From: Wigglesworthia glossinidia
GTDB lineage: Bacteria > Pseudomonadota > Gammaproteobacteria > Enterobacterales > Enterobacteriaceae
Reading direction: 5' to 3'
NCBI GenBank assembly: GCA_030827005.1
Contig: JAVBJL010000008.1
Coordinates: 1 to 64,000 of the forward strand
Length of the DNA: 64,000 bases
Part shown: positions 8,606 through 18,697 of the stretch, piece by piece
Layout: each line of letters opens with the position of its first letter
How positions within the stretch are numbered: position 1 is the first letter of the stretch
Program-made: the position numbers and the translations under genes
The notes under the pieces: generated by a model
The model's database searches: none
What the model saw: only the letters and a program-made list of their open reading frames with translations
Told to the model about the DNA's origin: nothing

Positions 8606-8749
8606 TTTTTTGGAACCTTTTTTTATAATTTTTTTATAAAAATTTTATTGATTTTTTATATTTTAAGAAATAATTATTTTGTTTTAAAATAATTTTTATA
8701 TAAAGTTTAAATAATTTATAATGTATATTTTTTATTTTATATCAATATA

Positions 8750-9415
8750 TTATACTCCATAATCAGAAATAACCTCTAATACTCCATTAATAATGAATTG
8801 AACACCCATGCAAACTAGTAAAAATCCCATTAATCGAGATATCGCTTCAATTCCACTAGAACCTATAACATGCATAATAGCACTAGAGCTACGCAAAGCA
8901 ATCCAAACTATGATGCTAATAATAAAAAAAACTAAAATCGGAGCTAAATCACTAATCCAAGATGAAAAATAAATATCTTCATTTACCGTAGATACCCAAC
9001 TAATAATCATAGCAATCGTTCCTGGACCTGCAGTACTCGGCATTGCTAAAGGAACAAAGGCAATATTTACCATTTTATTTTTATATGGATATTTAATATT
9101 TTTTTTATGATGCACTTCTTCATCGGCAGATGTAGAAAATAACATTCTAAATCCTATAAAAGAAACAATTAATCCTCCAGCAATTCTTAATCCTGAAATA
9201 GAAATTCCAAATGTACTTAATACTACTGTACCGGCATAAAATGTAACCATCATAATTGCAAAAACATATATTGATGCCATTCTAGCTTGCTGGTTTCGTT
9301 CACTAGGTGTCATATTTTTACTTAAACTTAAAAATAAAGCCACTGTAGTAAGTGGATTAACCAATGGCAAGAGTACCATTAAACCTAGACCGACGGCTTT
9401 AAATAATTCAAACAT
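8750..9415 (-). CDS. marC: MarC-family inner-membrane protein
   Basis: Multi-pass inner-membrane protein of the UPF0056/MarC family; its function is unknown, and the early link to multiple antibiotic resistance was not upheld. The sequence follows E. coli MarC almost end to end: [45 protein letters not shown], the [20 protein letters not shown] segment and the tail [21 protein letters not shown] use the internal ATG at 9415 instead of the ORF-track start at 9469: it aligns with MLDLFKAIGLGL, has AGGAG upstream and gives exactly the 221 residues of E. coli MarC. About six hydrophobic segments are visible. Confidence 0.93.
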   Translation of the reverse strand: MFELFKAVGLGLMVLLPLVNPLTTVALFLSLSKNMTPSERNQQARMASIYVFAIMMVTFYAGTVVLSTFGISISGLRIAGGLIVSFIGFRMLFSTSADEEVHHKKNIKYPYKNKMVNIAFVPLAMPSTAGPGTIAMIISWVSTVNEDIYFSSWISDLAPILVFFIISIIVWIALRSSSAIMHVIGSSGIEAISRLMGFLLVCMGVQFIINGVLEVISDYGV

Positions 9416-10096
9416 ATAAATCGTGTCTCCTAGACAATTTGATACTTTGCTTGAGTAATATTTTATCAAAAATAAATTGATGATTTTGAATATCGATTGA
9501 ATATAATAATTAAATTTAAGTAATATAAAATATTTATAAAACTAATATTTTTATTTAAAATTATAAAATATATAATTTTATATATTATTTTTCCAATATT
9601 ATACTATTTACTTAGTACACGTTGTCTATTTTAATGTATATAAAATAATTATATTCTATATTAATAAATATTATTTTTTAAAAAAGAAATATATTTATCT
9701 TTTTTTTTAAATAATTTAAAAGATTGGAAATTTAATTTTTAAAACAAAAAATTTTTTCTATTATATAAATATTTATTTAAATAAATTTTACTATAAATAA
9801 AAATTTTTAATATTTTTCTTTAAAATATAATAAGTATTATTAACTTTAACAAAAATTGATATATTTAGATGAAATATCAAAGATATTAAGTTGTAACAAT
9901 CTATGCAAATTTTTTAGATATACAACTATAATTTTTAAAAATATTAGAAATCAGATTCACTCAATACATCATTTATCTTTTATTGTATATTTAATATTAA
10001 AATGATAATTAATGTCATTTCTAATTTATGGTAGGATGGAATACGCGAATTTTATCAAGAGATTAAAAAGAGTTATTTATAAAAAACGCTCATTAG
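9416..10096. other. Gene-poor AT-rich spacer, marC to tRNA-Phe
   Basis: About 680 bases with no open reading frame I can support on either strand. It is mostly A/T runs. The marC ribosome site (AGGAG on the minus strand) lies at its left edge. The right third (about 9880-10080) is a little less AT-rich and includes an imperfect inverted repeat AATGA/TCATT near 10000; this could be the remains of a lost gene, but no residue pattern is recognisable. Confidence 0.5.
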
Positions 10097-10169
10097 TGCC
10101 CGGAGACGGAATCGAACCGTCGACACAAGGATTTTCAGTCCTTTGCTCTTCCAACTGAGCTATCCGGGC
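10097..10169 (-). tRNA. pheU: tRNA-Phe, anticodon GAA
   Basis: The minus strand reads GCCCGGA TA GCTC AGTTGGAA GAGC, anticodon stem AGGAC/ATCCT region with loop CTGAAAA, variable loop, GACGG TTCGATT CCGTC and TCCGGGC plus discriminator A. It matches bacterial tRNA-Phe with anticodon GAA. CCA is not encoded (CTA follows). In E. coli pheU also lies in the cutA-aspA neighbourhood, so the position is ancestral. Confidence 0.97.
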
Positions 10170-10316
10170 AAATACTGATTAAATTTTTATAAATTTAACT
10201 TATATTTATTTTTTCAACTAATATGCAAGAATAAAAGTAATATGTAATTTGTGATTTTAGTGGACTATTTTATCATATATTAAAAAACTTAAAAATAATT
10301 ATGTGAACTAAAAATG

Positions 10317-10679
10317 TTAACATGATGTATTTTTTTCAATCCATTTTTTATAGTTATCTTCTATACTTTCAGTTGAAAGAACAATGAGTTCTGGAACATC
10401 ATAGGGATGTAATTTTTTAATTTCTAAAAAAATTTTATTTTTTAATATAAGTTTGCTTTTAATTAAAATTTGTATTTCTTTTTTTTTTGTTAAAATATTA
10501 TTCCAGTAATAAAATGAAGTAACATTTGTTAATTGCGTAATACAAGCGGCTAATTTATTTTTTAATAAATGTTTAATAGCATAGTGTGTAGATTCGATAT
10601 CTGGAAACGTGCATAATATTATGCATATATTACTTCTTTTTACAAGTATATCCTGAGAAAAAGTACGTATATTATTCAT
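10317..10679 (-). CDS. cutA: CutA divalent-cation tolerance family protein
   Basis: Small trimeric cytoplasmic protein with a PII-like ferredoxin fold, linked to copper tolerance; its biochemical role is unsettled. The 120-residue product contains the family core: CTFPDIESTHYAIKHLL, KLAACIT, TSFYYWNN, EIQILIKS and the C-terminal HPYDVPELIVL. The N terminus is about eight residues longer than in E. coli (112), so the start may lie a few codons downstream. It sits 68 bases downstream of aspA on the same strand; E. coli keeps aspA and cutA close too, with dsbD next to cutA, but dsbD is absent here. Confidence 0.93.
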   Translation of the reverse strand: MNNIRTFSQDILVKRSNICIILCTFPDIESTHYAIKHLLKNKLAACITQLTNVTSFYYWNNILTKKKEIQILIKSKLILKNKIFLEIKKLHPYDVPELIVLSTESIEDNYKKWIEKNTSC

Positions 10680-10747
10680 GGTTATTTTTCTTCTTAAGTA
10701 TAAAACATTATCAAAAATATAACTAGTCAGTATTTTTTAGAAAAAAT

Positions 10748-12187
10748 TTATGTTAATAAATCATCTGAATTATTTTTTATTTTATACTGAGGATGTATTA
10801 AATTTTTTAAAGAAAAAATTTTATTAATTTCTTTTTCTGTTAAAAAACCTTTTTCTAATGCAACTTCTTTTACGCTTTTACCACTTTGAGAGCAAATTTT
10901 TCCAATAATATCACCTTTATGATGTCCGATAAATGGATTTAAATAAGTTACAATTCCAATGGAATTAGATACATATGATTCGCAAATTTTTTTATTTACT
11001 GTAATACCGTCAATGCATAAATCTTTCAAAGAAATTATAGCTTTTTCTAATATACTAATAGATTCAAATATTGCTTGACTAATTACGGGCTCCATAGCAT
11101 TTAATTGTAATTGACCTGCTTCTGATGCCATTGTTACACATAAATCATTTCCATAAACTTTAAAGCATACCTGATTGACTACTTCTGGTAATACAGGATT
11201 GATTTTAGCAGGCATAATTGAGGATCCTGCTTGCAGCTCAGGTAAATTGATTTCGTTTAATCCTGCTCTAGGACCGGAAGATAACAATCTAAGATCGTTA
11301 CAAATTTTAGATAATCTAATTGCTAATGTTTTTAATCCACTATGAATAATAGTATATACTCCACAATCGTAATTTGCTTCAATTAAATCTTTAGCTGCTA
11401 TACATGGAACACCGCTAACTTTAGAAAGCTGTTTGATGACAGTATCTTGATATCCTTCAGGGGTATTCAATTTTGTTCCAATTGCAGTGCCTCCAAGATT
11501 TACATGTAATAATAATTTAGAAATATATAATAGATTTATTTTTTCTTTTTTTAATGATGTGTGAAAAGCATAAAATTCTTGACCTAAAGTCATCGGAACA
11601 GCATCTTGTAATTGAGTCCTACCCATTTTTATAATATTAGCAAATTCTTTTGATTTATTTTTTAAACTGAATATTAGATACGTAATTGTTTTAACTAATT
11701 TCAATAAAGATGTATAGATAGCTAACCTTAGTCCTGTAGGATACGCATCATTGGTAGATTGACTAAGATTTAAATGATCATTAGGATGTAAAAATTGATA
11801 TTCGCCTTTTTTATGTCCCATCAATTCTAATCCAATGTTAGCTAAAACTTCGTTAATATTCATATTTACTGAAGTTCCCGCTCCTCCTTGAAAGGCATCT
11901 ATTGGAAATTGATGCATGTATAAATTATTTTTTTTTAAAATTTGATCACATGATGCGCAAATAATTTTTGCAATATTTTTAGATAAGATTTTCAATTTCA
12001 AATTAGCCATTGCAGATGCTTTTTTTACTATCACCATGCTACGTATTAATTCTGGGTAATCACCTATAGTCATTTTGCTAATTTTAAAATTTTCAATAGC
12101 ACGCAAAGTATGAATGCCATAATATGCTTCTGAGGGAATTTCTCGAATCCCAATAAGATCTTTTTCAATACGAATAAAATTTGACAT
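10748..12187 (-). CDS. aspA: Aspartate ammonia-lyase (aspartase)
   Basis: Interconverts L-aspartate with fumarate and ammonium; in a symbiont it may supply fumarate or detoxify/assimilate ammonia. The 479-residue protein (E. coli 478) shows the fumarase/aspartase superfamily features: [17 protein letters not shown], the [10 protein letters not shown] segment, [16 protein letters not shown], and the signature [11 protein letters not shown] that carries the flexible catalytic Ser loop. Aspartase and not fumarase is supported by the start ([20 protein letters not shown]) and overall match. A spacer of about 630 bases precedes it; its promoter is presumably there, though none is clear. Confidence 0.96.
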   Translation of the reverse strand: MSNFIRIEKDLIGIREIPSEAYYGIHTLRAIENFKISKMTIGDYPELIRSMVIVKKASAMANLKLKILSKNIAKIICASCDQILKKNNLYMHQFPIDAFQGGAGTSVNMNINEVLANIGLELMGHKKGEYQFLHPNDHLNLSQSTNDAYPTGLRLAIYTSLLKLVKTITYLIFSLKNKSKEFANIIKMGRTQLQDAVPMTLGQEFYAFHTSLKKEKINLLYISKLLLHVNLGGTAIGTKLNTPEGYQDTVIKQLSKVSGVPCIAAKDLIEANYDCGVYTIIHSGLKTLAIRLSKICNDLRLLSSGPRAGLNEINLPELQAGSSIMPAKINPVLPEVVNQVCFKVYGNDLCVTMASEAGQLQLNAMEPVISQAIFESISILEKAIISLKDLCIDGITVNKKICESYVSNSIGIVTYLNPFIGHHKGDIIGKICSQSGKSVKEVALEKGFLTEKEINKIFSLKNLIHPQYKIKNNSDDLLT

Positions 12188-12816
12188 GATTGATCCTTGA
12201 CAGTAATTTAATACTGCATGTTATTTTATGCTATTAAAATAAATATGTGACATGTATCTTTATTAAGATACTCAAATTTTTAATTTATTTTATTTTTTTT
12301 AAACTATCTTATTATTATCGGAAATACTTTTAAAGTATAGATATATAGCATGTAGTTTGTTTTTAAAAATATTAAAAATACAACAAGATATATTTAATAA
12401 ATATACTAATTTTATCAATTTGTTAAATATTTTAATCATTTAAAATATTTATTTGAATTATTAATTAATTTTAATAAAAAATAAATTTTTTTAAATATTA
12501 TTTGAAATGAAAAATTATCTTTTATTATGCATAATGATATTTTTTTAAAAAATTAAAATAATTATTTTTTATAAATTAAATTTAGTTATTTATTAGTATT
12601 AATAAGTAATAAATTAATTATATTAAAAAAATCTAAAAGATTTAGAAAATTATTTAACTAAATACATTTTTTACAAAATAATATAATAGAATACGTTGAT
12701 TAATTATTACTAATTATAAAAGCTTGTTTTAAATATATAAAAATAAAAATTTATTTCTGCTTTAAAAATTAACAAAATAACTAATAATTTTTAAAAAATT
12801 AAATATATTTTATATA
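12188..12816. other. Gene-free AT-rich spacer, aspA to dapD
   Basis: 629 bases dominated by A and T runs with frequent stops in all frames; I see no gene, RNA or strong inverted repeat. In E. coli aspA and dapD are far apart, so this marks an ancestral rearrangement or a block of deleted genes. The aspA promoter should lie near its left end. Confidence 0.5.
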
Positions 12817-13641
12817 TTATGTATCTATATGAAGTACTTTATTTATTTTTACTTTTTTTTCAGTGTTAGAATCAGATTTTTTAATAATAACGGCACAGTT
12901 TATATGAAACTTTTTATCTTTAGAGGGTAGGCTTCCGGGAATAACTACTGATCCGCTAGGTATGCGCCCATAATAAATTTTTTTATGAATAGAATCGTAG
13001 ATCTTTGTGCTTTTTCCAATAAATACTCCCATGGAGACAATTGAATTGGATTCTACAATTACACCTTCGACGATTTCAGATCGAGCTCCAATGAAACAAT
13101 TATCTTCGATTATAGTTGGGTTAGATTGCAGGGGTTCTAATATTCCTCCAATACCTGTGCCTCCAGAAATATGAACGTTTTTTCCGATTTGTGCGCATGA
13201 TCCTATAGTGGACCAAGTATCTATTGTTGATCCTTCGTCAATATAAGCTCCTATATTAACATACGACGGCATCAAAACGCTATTTTTAGAAATAAATGCG
13301 CCTTTTCTTACGCATGCGTTAGGGACGACTCTGATATTTGCGTATTTAAAATCTAAATCATTCCATGTAGAAAATTTTGTATCTATTTTATCAAAAAAAC
13401 GCATATTTTCTGATATAATCATCCGATTTTTAAAAATACGGAATGCAAGTAATATTGCTTTTTTAATCCATTGATTTGTAATCCATATTCCATTTTTCTT
13501 TTCTGCTACTCTAATTTTTCCTTTATCCAATAAATCAATTATTTTAGTAATTGTTTTTTTTAAAGTTGGACACGTGTTTGTGTGTTTAAGAATATTTTTA
13601 TTTTCAAATGCAATATCAATTATTTTTTTTAGATTATTCAT
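12817..13641 (-). CDS. dapD: Tetrahydrodipicolinate N-succinyltransferase
   Basis: Transfers succinyl from succinyl-CoA to tetrahydrodipicolinate in the lysine and meso-diaminopimelate pathway, feeding cell wall and possibly lysine for the host. The 274-residue length equals E. coli DapD. The left-handed beta-helix hexapeptide repeats are visible from about residue 105 (VVPNACVRKGAFISKNSVLM), followed by the family segments WSTIGSCAQIGKNVHISGG and EDNCFIGARSEIVEG. It lies 38 bases downstream of map on the same strand; glnD, normally between them, is gone. Confidence 0.97.
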   Translation of the reverse strand: MNNLKKIIDIAFENKNILKHTNTCPTLKKTITKIIDLLDKGKIRVAEKKNGIWITNQWIKKAILLAFRIFKNRMIISENMRFFDKIDTKFSTWNDLDFKYANIRVVPNACVRKGAFISKNSVLMPSYVNIGAYIDEGSTIDTWSTIGSCAQIGKNVHISGGTGIGGILEPLQSNPTIIEDNCFIGARSEIVEGVIVESNSIVSMGVFIGKSTKIYDSIHKKIYYGRIPSGSVVIPGSLPSKDKKFHINCAVIIKKSDSNTEKKVKINKVLHIDT

Positions 13642-13679
13642 GTTAAAATTCTATGAAAATAGAGCCGAGAAATTTTAGA

Positions 13680-14474
13680 TTATACTATATTTTTTACGTT
13701 TTCATAAGAGCTCATCGTCATCACTTTGCTGCCTTTTTGTGTTACTAAAACTGTATGCTCATATTGAGCAGATAGCTTTCCGTCTTTTGTTTTTACCGTC
13801 CATCCATCTGGCATGGTATATACATGACGTGATCCTGCGTTAATCATTGGTTCTATAGTAAATACCATTCCTGGTTTTAATATGATTTCTTGATCATAAG
13901 CATCATAGTGTAATATTTGAGGTGATTCATGAAAATTTTTTCCAATTCCGTGCCCGCAATATTCTCGAACTATTGAGTAATTTTTAGATTCAACATATTT
14001 TTGAATTGTTCTCCCAATTTCTCTGAGCCTTATACCTGGACGAACAATTTCAATAGCTAAATATAAACTTTTTTTCGCTGTTTTGCATAAATTTAATCCA
14101 GAAATGCTTGTTTTTCCAACATAAAACATCTTTGATGTATCACCATAATATCCATCTTTTATTATTGCAATATCGATATTTAAAATATCACCTGATTTTA
14201 ATTTAGTTTCTTTGCTTGGAATTCCATGGCATACTACGTCATTTATTGAGATACATACTGATTTTGGAAAACCACAATATCCTAGTGCTGCTGGAAAAGA
14301 ATTACGATTACTTATAATATACTTATGGCATATTAAATCTAATTCTTCCGTGCTGATACCTGCTTCAATATGTTTAGAAATTTTTTTTAACGTATTTGCC
14401 GCAACTGTACAAGATTGTTGTATTTTAAAGATATCATACGATGATTTAATATCAATAAACATATTTACGTCCAT
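13680..14474 (-). CDS. map: Methionine aminopeptidase
   Basis: Removes the initiator methionine from nascent proteins. The 264-residue type I enzyme shows the substrate His in VCHGIPS, the metal ligands in NIDIAIIKDGYYGDTSKM (two Asp), the YCGHGIGKNFHESP segment with the metal His and catalytic His, FTIEPM and the final Glu in QYEHTVLV. The MetAP signature is complete. Another ATG four codons in could be the start. It diverges from rpsB across a 230-base space, the conserved arrangement in Enterobacterales. Confidence 0.97.
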   Translation of the reverse strand: MDVNMFIDIKSSYDIFKIQQSCTVAANTLKKISKHIEAGISTEELDLICHKYIISNRNSFPAALGYCGFPKSVCISINDVVCHGIPSKETKLKSGDILNIDIAIIKDGYYGDTSKMFYVGKTSISGLNLCKTAKKSLYLAIEIVRPGIRLREIGRTIQKYVESKNYSIVREYCGHGIGKNFHESPQILHYDAYDQEIILKPGMVFTIEPMINAGSRHVYTMPDGWTVKTKDGKLSAQYEHTVLVTQKGSKVMTMSSYENVKNIV

Positions 14475-14628
14475 GTAGATTAAGTATTAATTTTATTAAG
14501 TGTTTAATAAAATATTTTTTAAATTAAGTTTAATTTATTACTTTATAATACGAATATACTAAATTTTAAATAAAATTAAATATTTTTTTAAATTTTTTAT
14601 TTAAATAATACTATTAAGTTTTTTAAAT

Positions 14629-14656
14629 TTGATATCATGAATAAATTTTATAAAAT
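14629..14656 (+). promoter_or_regulatory. Probable sigma-70 promoter for rpsB-tsf
   Basis: TTGATA (14629-14634), a 16-base spacer, then TAAAAT (14651-14656), about 48 bases upstream of the rpsB start. Each hexamer is one or two bases from consensus. High AT content makes chance matches common, so the position ahead of a highly expressed operon is the main support. Confidence 0.45.
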
Positions 14657-14704
14657 GCTATATATTTTATTTTATAATTTATAATAAAAAAAAAGGAATA
14701 AAAA

Positions 14705-15418
14705 ATGATAAACATATCTATACAGAATATGATTAAATCAGGAGTTCATTTCGGACATCAATCACGTTATTGGAATCCACATATGAAACCTTTTATTTTT
14801 GGAAAGAAAAATAAAATACATATTATCGATTTAGAAAAAACAATAACTATGTTTAATCGAGCCATGTTAGAATTATCTAAAATTTCTCGTCGCGGAGGGA
14901 AAATTTTATTTGTTGGAACTAAGCGTGCAGCATCTGAACCTATAAAACAATTTGCTAAAAATTGTAATCAATTTTTTGTAAATTATAGATGGCTCGGAGG
15001 AATGCTAACAAATTGGAAAACTGTTAGACAATCTATTCGATACTTAAAAGATCTTGAAATACAGTCTCAAGATGGAACATTTGAAAAATTAACTAAACGC
15101 GAAGCATTAATTAGAAAACGCACCTTAAATAAATTAGAAAACAGTTTAGGTGGTATTAAAAATATGGGTGGTCTCCCCGATGCTCTTTTTGTTATTGATG
15201 CATCATATGAAAAAATTGCCATAAAAGAAGCAAATAAATTAGGCATTCTTATTTTTGCCGTAGTAGATACTAATTCTAATCCTGAAAAAATTAATTTTAT
15301 TATTCCAGGAAATGACGATGCGATACGAGCAATTAATTTATATTTATCTGTTGCAGCAAAAACCATTCAAAAAGCAAAATTAAACAAATCAAAAGAAATA
15401 GATAAAAAATATTCTTAA
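14705..15418 (+). CDS. rpsB: 30S ribosomal protein S2
   Basis: Small-subunit protein at the head-body junction, needed for S1 binding and initiation. 237 residues (E. coli 241). Recognisable segments are [72 protein letters not shown] and [11 protein letters not shown] good ribosome site (AAAAGGAAT) lies eight bases before the ATG. It heads the rpsB-tsf pair. Confidence 0.98.
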   Translation: MINISIQNMIKSGVHFGHQSRYWNPHMKPFIFGKKNKIHIIDLEKTITMFNRAMLELSKISRRGGKILFVGTKRAASEPIKQFAKNCNQFFVNYRWLGGMLTNWKTVRQSIRYLKDLEIQSQDGTFEKLTKREALIRKRTLNKLENSLGGIKNMGGLPDALFVIDASYEKIAIKEANKLGILIFAVVDTNSNPEKINFIIPGNDDAIRAINLYLSVAAKTIQKAKLNKSKEIDKKYS

Positions 15419-15472
15419 AAATATTTATATTATTTAAATAATCTTCGGATAACCTTTTTTAGGCCAATAATT

Positions 15473-16282
15473 ATGACTGACAAAATATCTTTATCTCTTA
15501 TAAAATCCATGAGAGAACGTACTAATTTAGGAGTGTTAGCATGCAAACAAGCATTAATAAAAACTAACGGAAATATTAATCTTGCAATACAATATGTACG
15601 TCGATTAGGATTAATTCAATCTCAGCAAAAAATTTCTGTGCAATCTAAAACTTGTGGAATTATTCTAGTAAAAGTAAAAAAAGAAAAAAATATCGGGATA
15701 CTTATCGAAATAAATAGCGAAAGTGATTTCGTTGCAAAAAATGAGATGTTTAACGATTTTGGAAAAAAAGTTATTAATACAATGTTTGAAAAAAATATTT
15801 CAGATATAGATATTTTAAGAAATTTTTTTAGAGATAAAATTGAATACTTAACTCTTCAATTTGGAGAAAATATTAATATTAGACGAATTAAAATGCTACA
15901 TGGAAAACATTTAAGCTTTTATTTGCATCTACAACGTATCGGAGTGATAGTCGATTGTACTGATACAAATGATAAATTAAATCAAAAAATTGCTATGCAT
16001 ATAGCAGCAAGCAATCCTAGATACATTAATGTAAATTGTATTCCGAAACATATCATTGATCAAGAATATAATATACATCTAAAAAATGCTTTAAATTTAG
16101 GAAAAACACATGTTATTTCTGAACAAGTAGCTAATGGTCGTATGAAAAAATTTTTTGAAAACGTTGTTTTAGAAGAACAATATTTTATTTTTGATGCCGA
16201 GAAAAAAATTAAGTATTTTCTTATTAAAAATGATATTGATGTTAAAAATTTTATTAGATTCGAACTAGGAGAAGATTGTTAA
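15473..16282 (+). CDS. tsf: Elongation factor Ts
   Basis: Nucleotide exchange factor for EF-Tu. 269 residues (E. coli 283). The N-terminal UBA-like part (IKSMRERTNLGVLACKQAL) and the TDFV-type motif, here NSESDFVAKN, are present, followed by a shortened core and AMHIAASNPRYIN. It is much more diverged than rpsB, which is typical of tsf in endosymbionts. It follows rpsB after 54 bases with AGG upstream (TTTTTTAGGCC). pyrH, the invariant next gene in E. coli, is missing downstream. Confidence 0.95.
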   Translation: MTDKISLSLIKSMRERTNLGVLACKQALIKTNGNINLAIQYVRRLGLIQSQQKISVQSKTCGIILVKVKKEKNIGILIEINSESDFVAKNEMFNDFGKKVINTMFEKNISDIDILRNFFRDKIEYLTLQFGENINIRRIKMLHGKHLSFYLHLQRIGVIVDCTDTNDKLNQKIAMHIAASNPRYINVNCIPKHIIDQEYNIHLKNALNLGKTHVISEQVANGRMKKFFENVVLEEQYFIFDAEKKIKYFLIKNDIDVKNFIRFELGEDC

Positions 16283-16695
16283 TTTAATAATTCAATAATA
16301 GAATATACTAACAACAAATAAAATCTAAAAATTACATCTCTATGAATTAAAACTTTTTCAAATTTTAATTAAATACAAAAAAAATTACATCTTTTTATTC
16401 AAAAATAGAATAATGAAATATTAGAATATGATATAAATAAAAATCAAAATTGCATTCTAAAAAATCTAATAAAACGTTCGGTCGAGTATTGAAAAATTTT
16501 GTATAATTTAAAAAAAATTAAATGTTTTTTAATTTATTATGCAAATAAAAAAATTAAATACTTAAATTGATTAAATAATATTTTCAAATTAGAACTAGTT
16601 ATTTTAAAAAAATATGCGAACAATTTACAAAATGTTCTTTATTGTATAAAATAATAGAATCTAATAAAAAAATTAATTCTATTTAGGATAACGAT
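16283..16695. other. tsf-frr spacer where pyrH is expected
   Basis: 413 bases with no supportable reading frame. In E. coli and most relatives pyrH (UMP kinase, about 240 codons) lies here; the interval is too short to hold it and shows no recognisable pyrH motif. A 13-base direct repeat AAAAATTACATCT occurs at 16327-16339 and 16380-16392, with a looser third copy at 16446-16458. Near the right end GAACA...TGTTC (around 16618-16637) is a small inverted repeat. The frr ribosome site TAGGATAA is at the edge. Confidence 0.6.
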
Positions 16696-17253
16696 GTGAT
16701 TCATGAGATTTATAACCACGCGGATTCACGTATGCAGAAAGCAATAGAATTTTTTGTAGAAAATATCTCTAAGATACGCACTGATCGTGCATCTCCTCAA
16801 TTAATAAGTAATATTGAAATTGATTATTTTGGAACAAAAATTTCATTAAATAAATTATCTAATATTACAACAGAAAGCTGGAATACTTTAATATTAACGG
16901 TTTTTGATACGAATGCTATTAAAAAAATTGAACAAGCTATTTTATCTTCAAATATCGGATTAATGCCTAAAATACATCATAATTCTATTCGTATAATTTT
17001 TCCAAAACTAACGGAAGAACGTCGTACCAAACTAATAAGATTAATTCGGAAAGAATCAGAAAAAAATATTATATCTATTCGTAATATACGTCGCGATGTT
17101 AATGAAAAAGTAAAAAATTTAACTAAAAAAAGCATAATTAGTAAAGATGAAGAAAAAAAATTTCAAAATAAAATTCAAAAACTAACTAATAATAAAGTAA
17201 AAATAATAAAAACACTTCTTTTAAAAAAAGAAAATGATCTTAATTTAGTTTAA
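16696..17253 (+). CDS. frr: Ribosome recycling factor
   Basis: With EF-G, splits post-termination ribosomes. 185 residues, identical in length to E. coli. Family segments: ISKIRTDRASPQLI, ALDYFGT-like EIDYFGTKISLNKLSNI, IRIIFPKLTEERRTKLIRLIRKESE, RNIRRDVNEKVK and SKDEEKKFQNKIQKLT. The start is GTG, as in E. coli; the overlapping ATG at 16694 reads into a stop. TAGGATAA provides the ribosome site. Confidence 0.97.
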   Translation: MIHEIYNHADSRMQKAIEFFVENISKIRTDRASPQLISNIEIDYFGTKISLNKLSNITTESWNTLILTVFDTNAIKKIEQAILSSNIGLMPKIHHNSIRIIFPKLTEERRTKLIRLIRKESEKNIISIRNIRRDVNEKVKNLTKKSIISKDEEKKFQNKIQKLTNNKVKIIKTLLLKKENDLNLV

Positions 17254-17355
17254 ATTATAAAAATTTTTATTAAAACGTATATGTCGAATAAGCATTAATT
17301 TTAAAAAAAATTTTATTTTTTTTTAAACCAAATTTCTTTTTATATATAATTTATA

Positions 17356-18564
17356 ATGAAAACTAAAAATTTAACTATTTTAGGTAGCACTGGTTCTATC
17401 GGAATTAATACGTTAGATGTTCTTAATAAGAATTTAAATATATTTTCTATTTATGCACTTATATCATATGGGAATAATATAGATTTAATGACTCTTCAAT
17501 GTTTGAAGTATCAGCCAAAATATGCATGTACTATTGATGTTAAATCTGCAAAACTACTAAAAAAAAATTTATTATTTCATGAATGTAAAACATCCGTTCT
17601 ATCTGGACTCAAGTCAGCATGTCAATTGTCTTCATCAGAAGATATCGATACAGTAGTTGCTGCTACACTTGGACTATCTGGAATACCTTCCATCTTTGCT
17701 GCAATTAAATCAGGAAAAAAAATACTTTTAGCAAATAAAGAAATTTTAGTAACCTGTGGCAATTTTTTTATGCAGAAAATAAAAAAATATAATGCCTTTT
17801 TATGTCCAATAGATAGCGAACATAATGCTATTTTTCAAACATTGTCTGGAAACATGCAAAAACAATTAGGAAACCCTTCTTTATTAAGTACATGTCAAAT
17901 TTCTAGCATTATTTTAACGGGATCTGGAGGTCCTTTTCGAAACATTCCTTTAAAAGATTTACATTTAATGACACCAGATCAAGCATGTGCACATCCAAAT
18001 TGGAAAATGGGAAGAAAGATTTCTGTAGATTCTGCAACAATGATGAATAAAGGATTAGAATACATTGTAGCTCGGTTATTATTCCAAGCTAATTCGAATC
18101 AAATTGAGGTATTACTTCATCCACAATCCGTTATTCATGCAATGATAAGATATATTGACGGTAGTATATTTTCTCATATGAGCGTTCCTGATATTAAAAC
18201 TGCTATTTCATATGGATTAGGATATCCAAAGCGTATATTTTCCGGTAATTCTCAGGTAAATTTTCTTAAAATTAACCACTTAAGTTTTGAATCAATCAAT
18301 GAACAACGGTATCCCTGTTTTTATTTGGCTTTACAAGCAATGCAATCTGGACAAGGAGAAATTATAACATTAAATGCAGCAAATGAAATTGTAGTAGAAG
18401 CTTTTTTATCAAAAAAAATTAAATTTACAGATATTGCAATAATTAATAGAAATATTTTAGAAACATTTAAAATATTTTCGCCAAAAAATATAAAAGATAT
18501 TTTAATGCTCGATAAGAAAGTTCGGAAATATACGAGTAAATATATTAAGTTGAAAAATTTTTAA
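17356..18564 (+). CDS. dxr: 1-deoxy-D-xylulose 5-phosphate reductoisomerase
   Basis: Second enzyme of the MEP isoprenoid pathway, making 2-C-methylerythritol 4-phosphate with NADPH. 402 residues (E. coli 398). NADPH motif LGSTGSIGINTLDVL at residues 8-22, LANKEILVTCG, the metal-binding PIDSEHNAIFQ near 155, GSGGPFRN and the catalytic-loop segment HPNWKMGRKISVDSATMMNKGLE are all present. It precedes uppS, the ancestral order, and ispE (partial) at the right end of the window belongs to the same pathway. Confidence 0.97.
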   Translation: MKTKNLTILGSTGSIGINTLDVLNKNLNIFSIYALISYGNNIDLMTLQCLKYQPKYACTIDVKSAKLLKKNLLFHECKTSVLSGLKSACQLSSSEDIDTVVAATLGLSGIPSIFAAIKSGKKILLANKEILVTCGNFFMQKIKKYNAFLCPIDSEHNAIFQTLSGNMQKQLGNPSLLSTCQISSIILTGSGGPFRNIPLKDLHLMTPDQACAHPNWKMGRKISVDSATMMNKGLEYIVARLLFQANSNQIEVLLHPQSVIHAMIRYIDGSIFSHMSVPDIKTAISYGLGYPKRIFSGNSQVNFLKINHLSFESINEQRYPCFYLALQAMQSGQGEIITLNAANEIVVEAFLSKKIKFTDIAIINRNILETFKIFSPKNIKDILMLDKKVRKYTSKYIKLKNF

Positions 18565-18697
18565 TTTATCAAAATTTATACATTATTTAATAAACATTAT
18601 ATTATTAAAAAGTTATAAACATAAGTTTCAATTATATATTTATTATAAATGAAAAATATTAATAAATAAATTTCATATTAGCATTCGTAGGATAAAA

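Noticed and set aside
9416-9469. N-terminal extension of marC in the ORF track
   Set aside because: The 18 extra residues have no counterpart in MarC, and a ribosome site lies between them and the internal ATG that gives the exact family length.
12188-12816. Possible hidden gene or CRISPR-like repeats in the aspA-dapD spacer
   Set aside because: Only simple A/T runs with stops in all frames; no regular repeat-spacer pattern.
15067-15366. Minus-strand 99-codon ORF inside rpsB
   Set aside because: Shadow frame of rpsB; no independent support.
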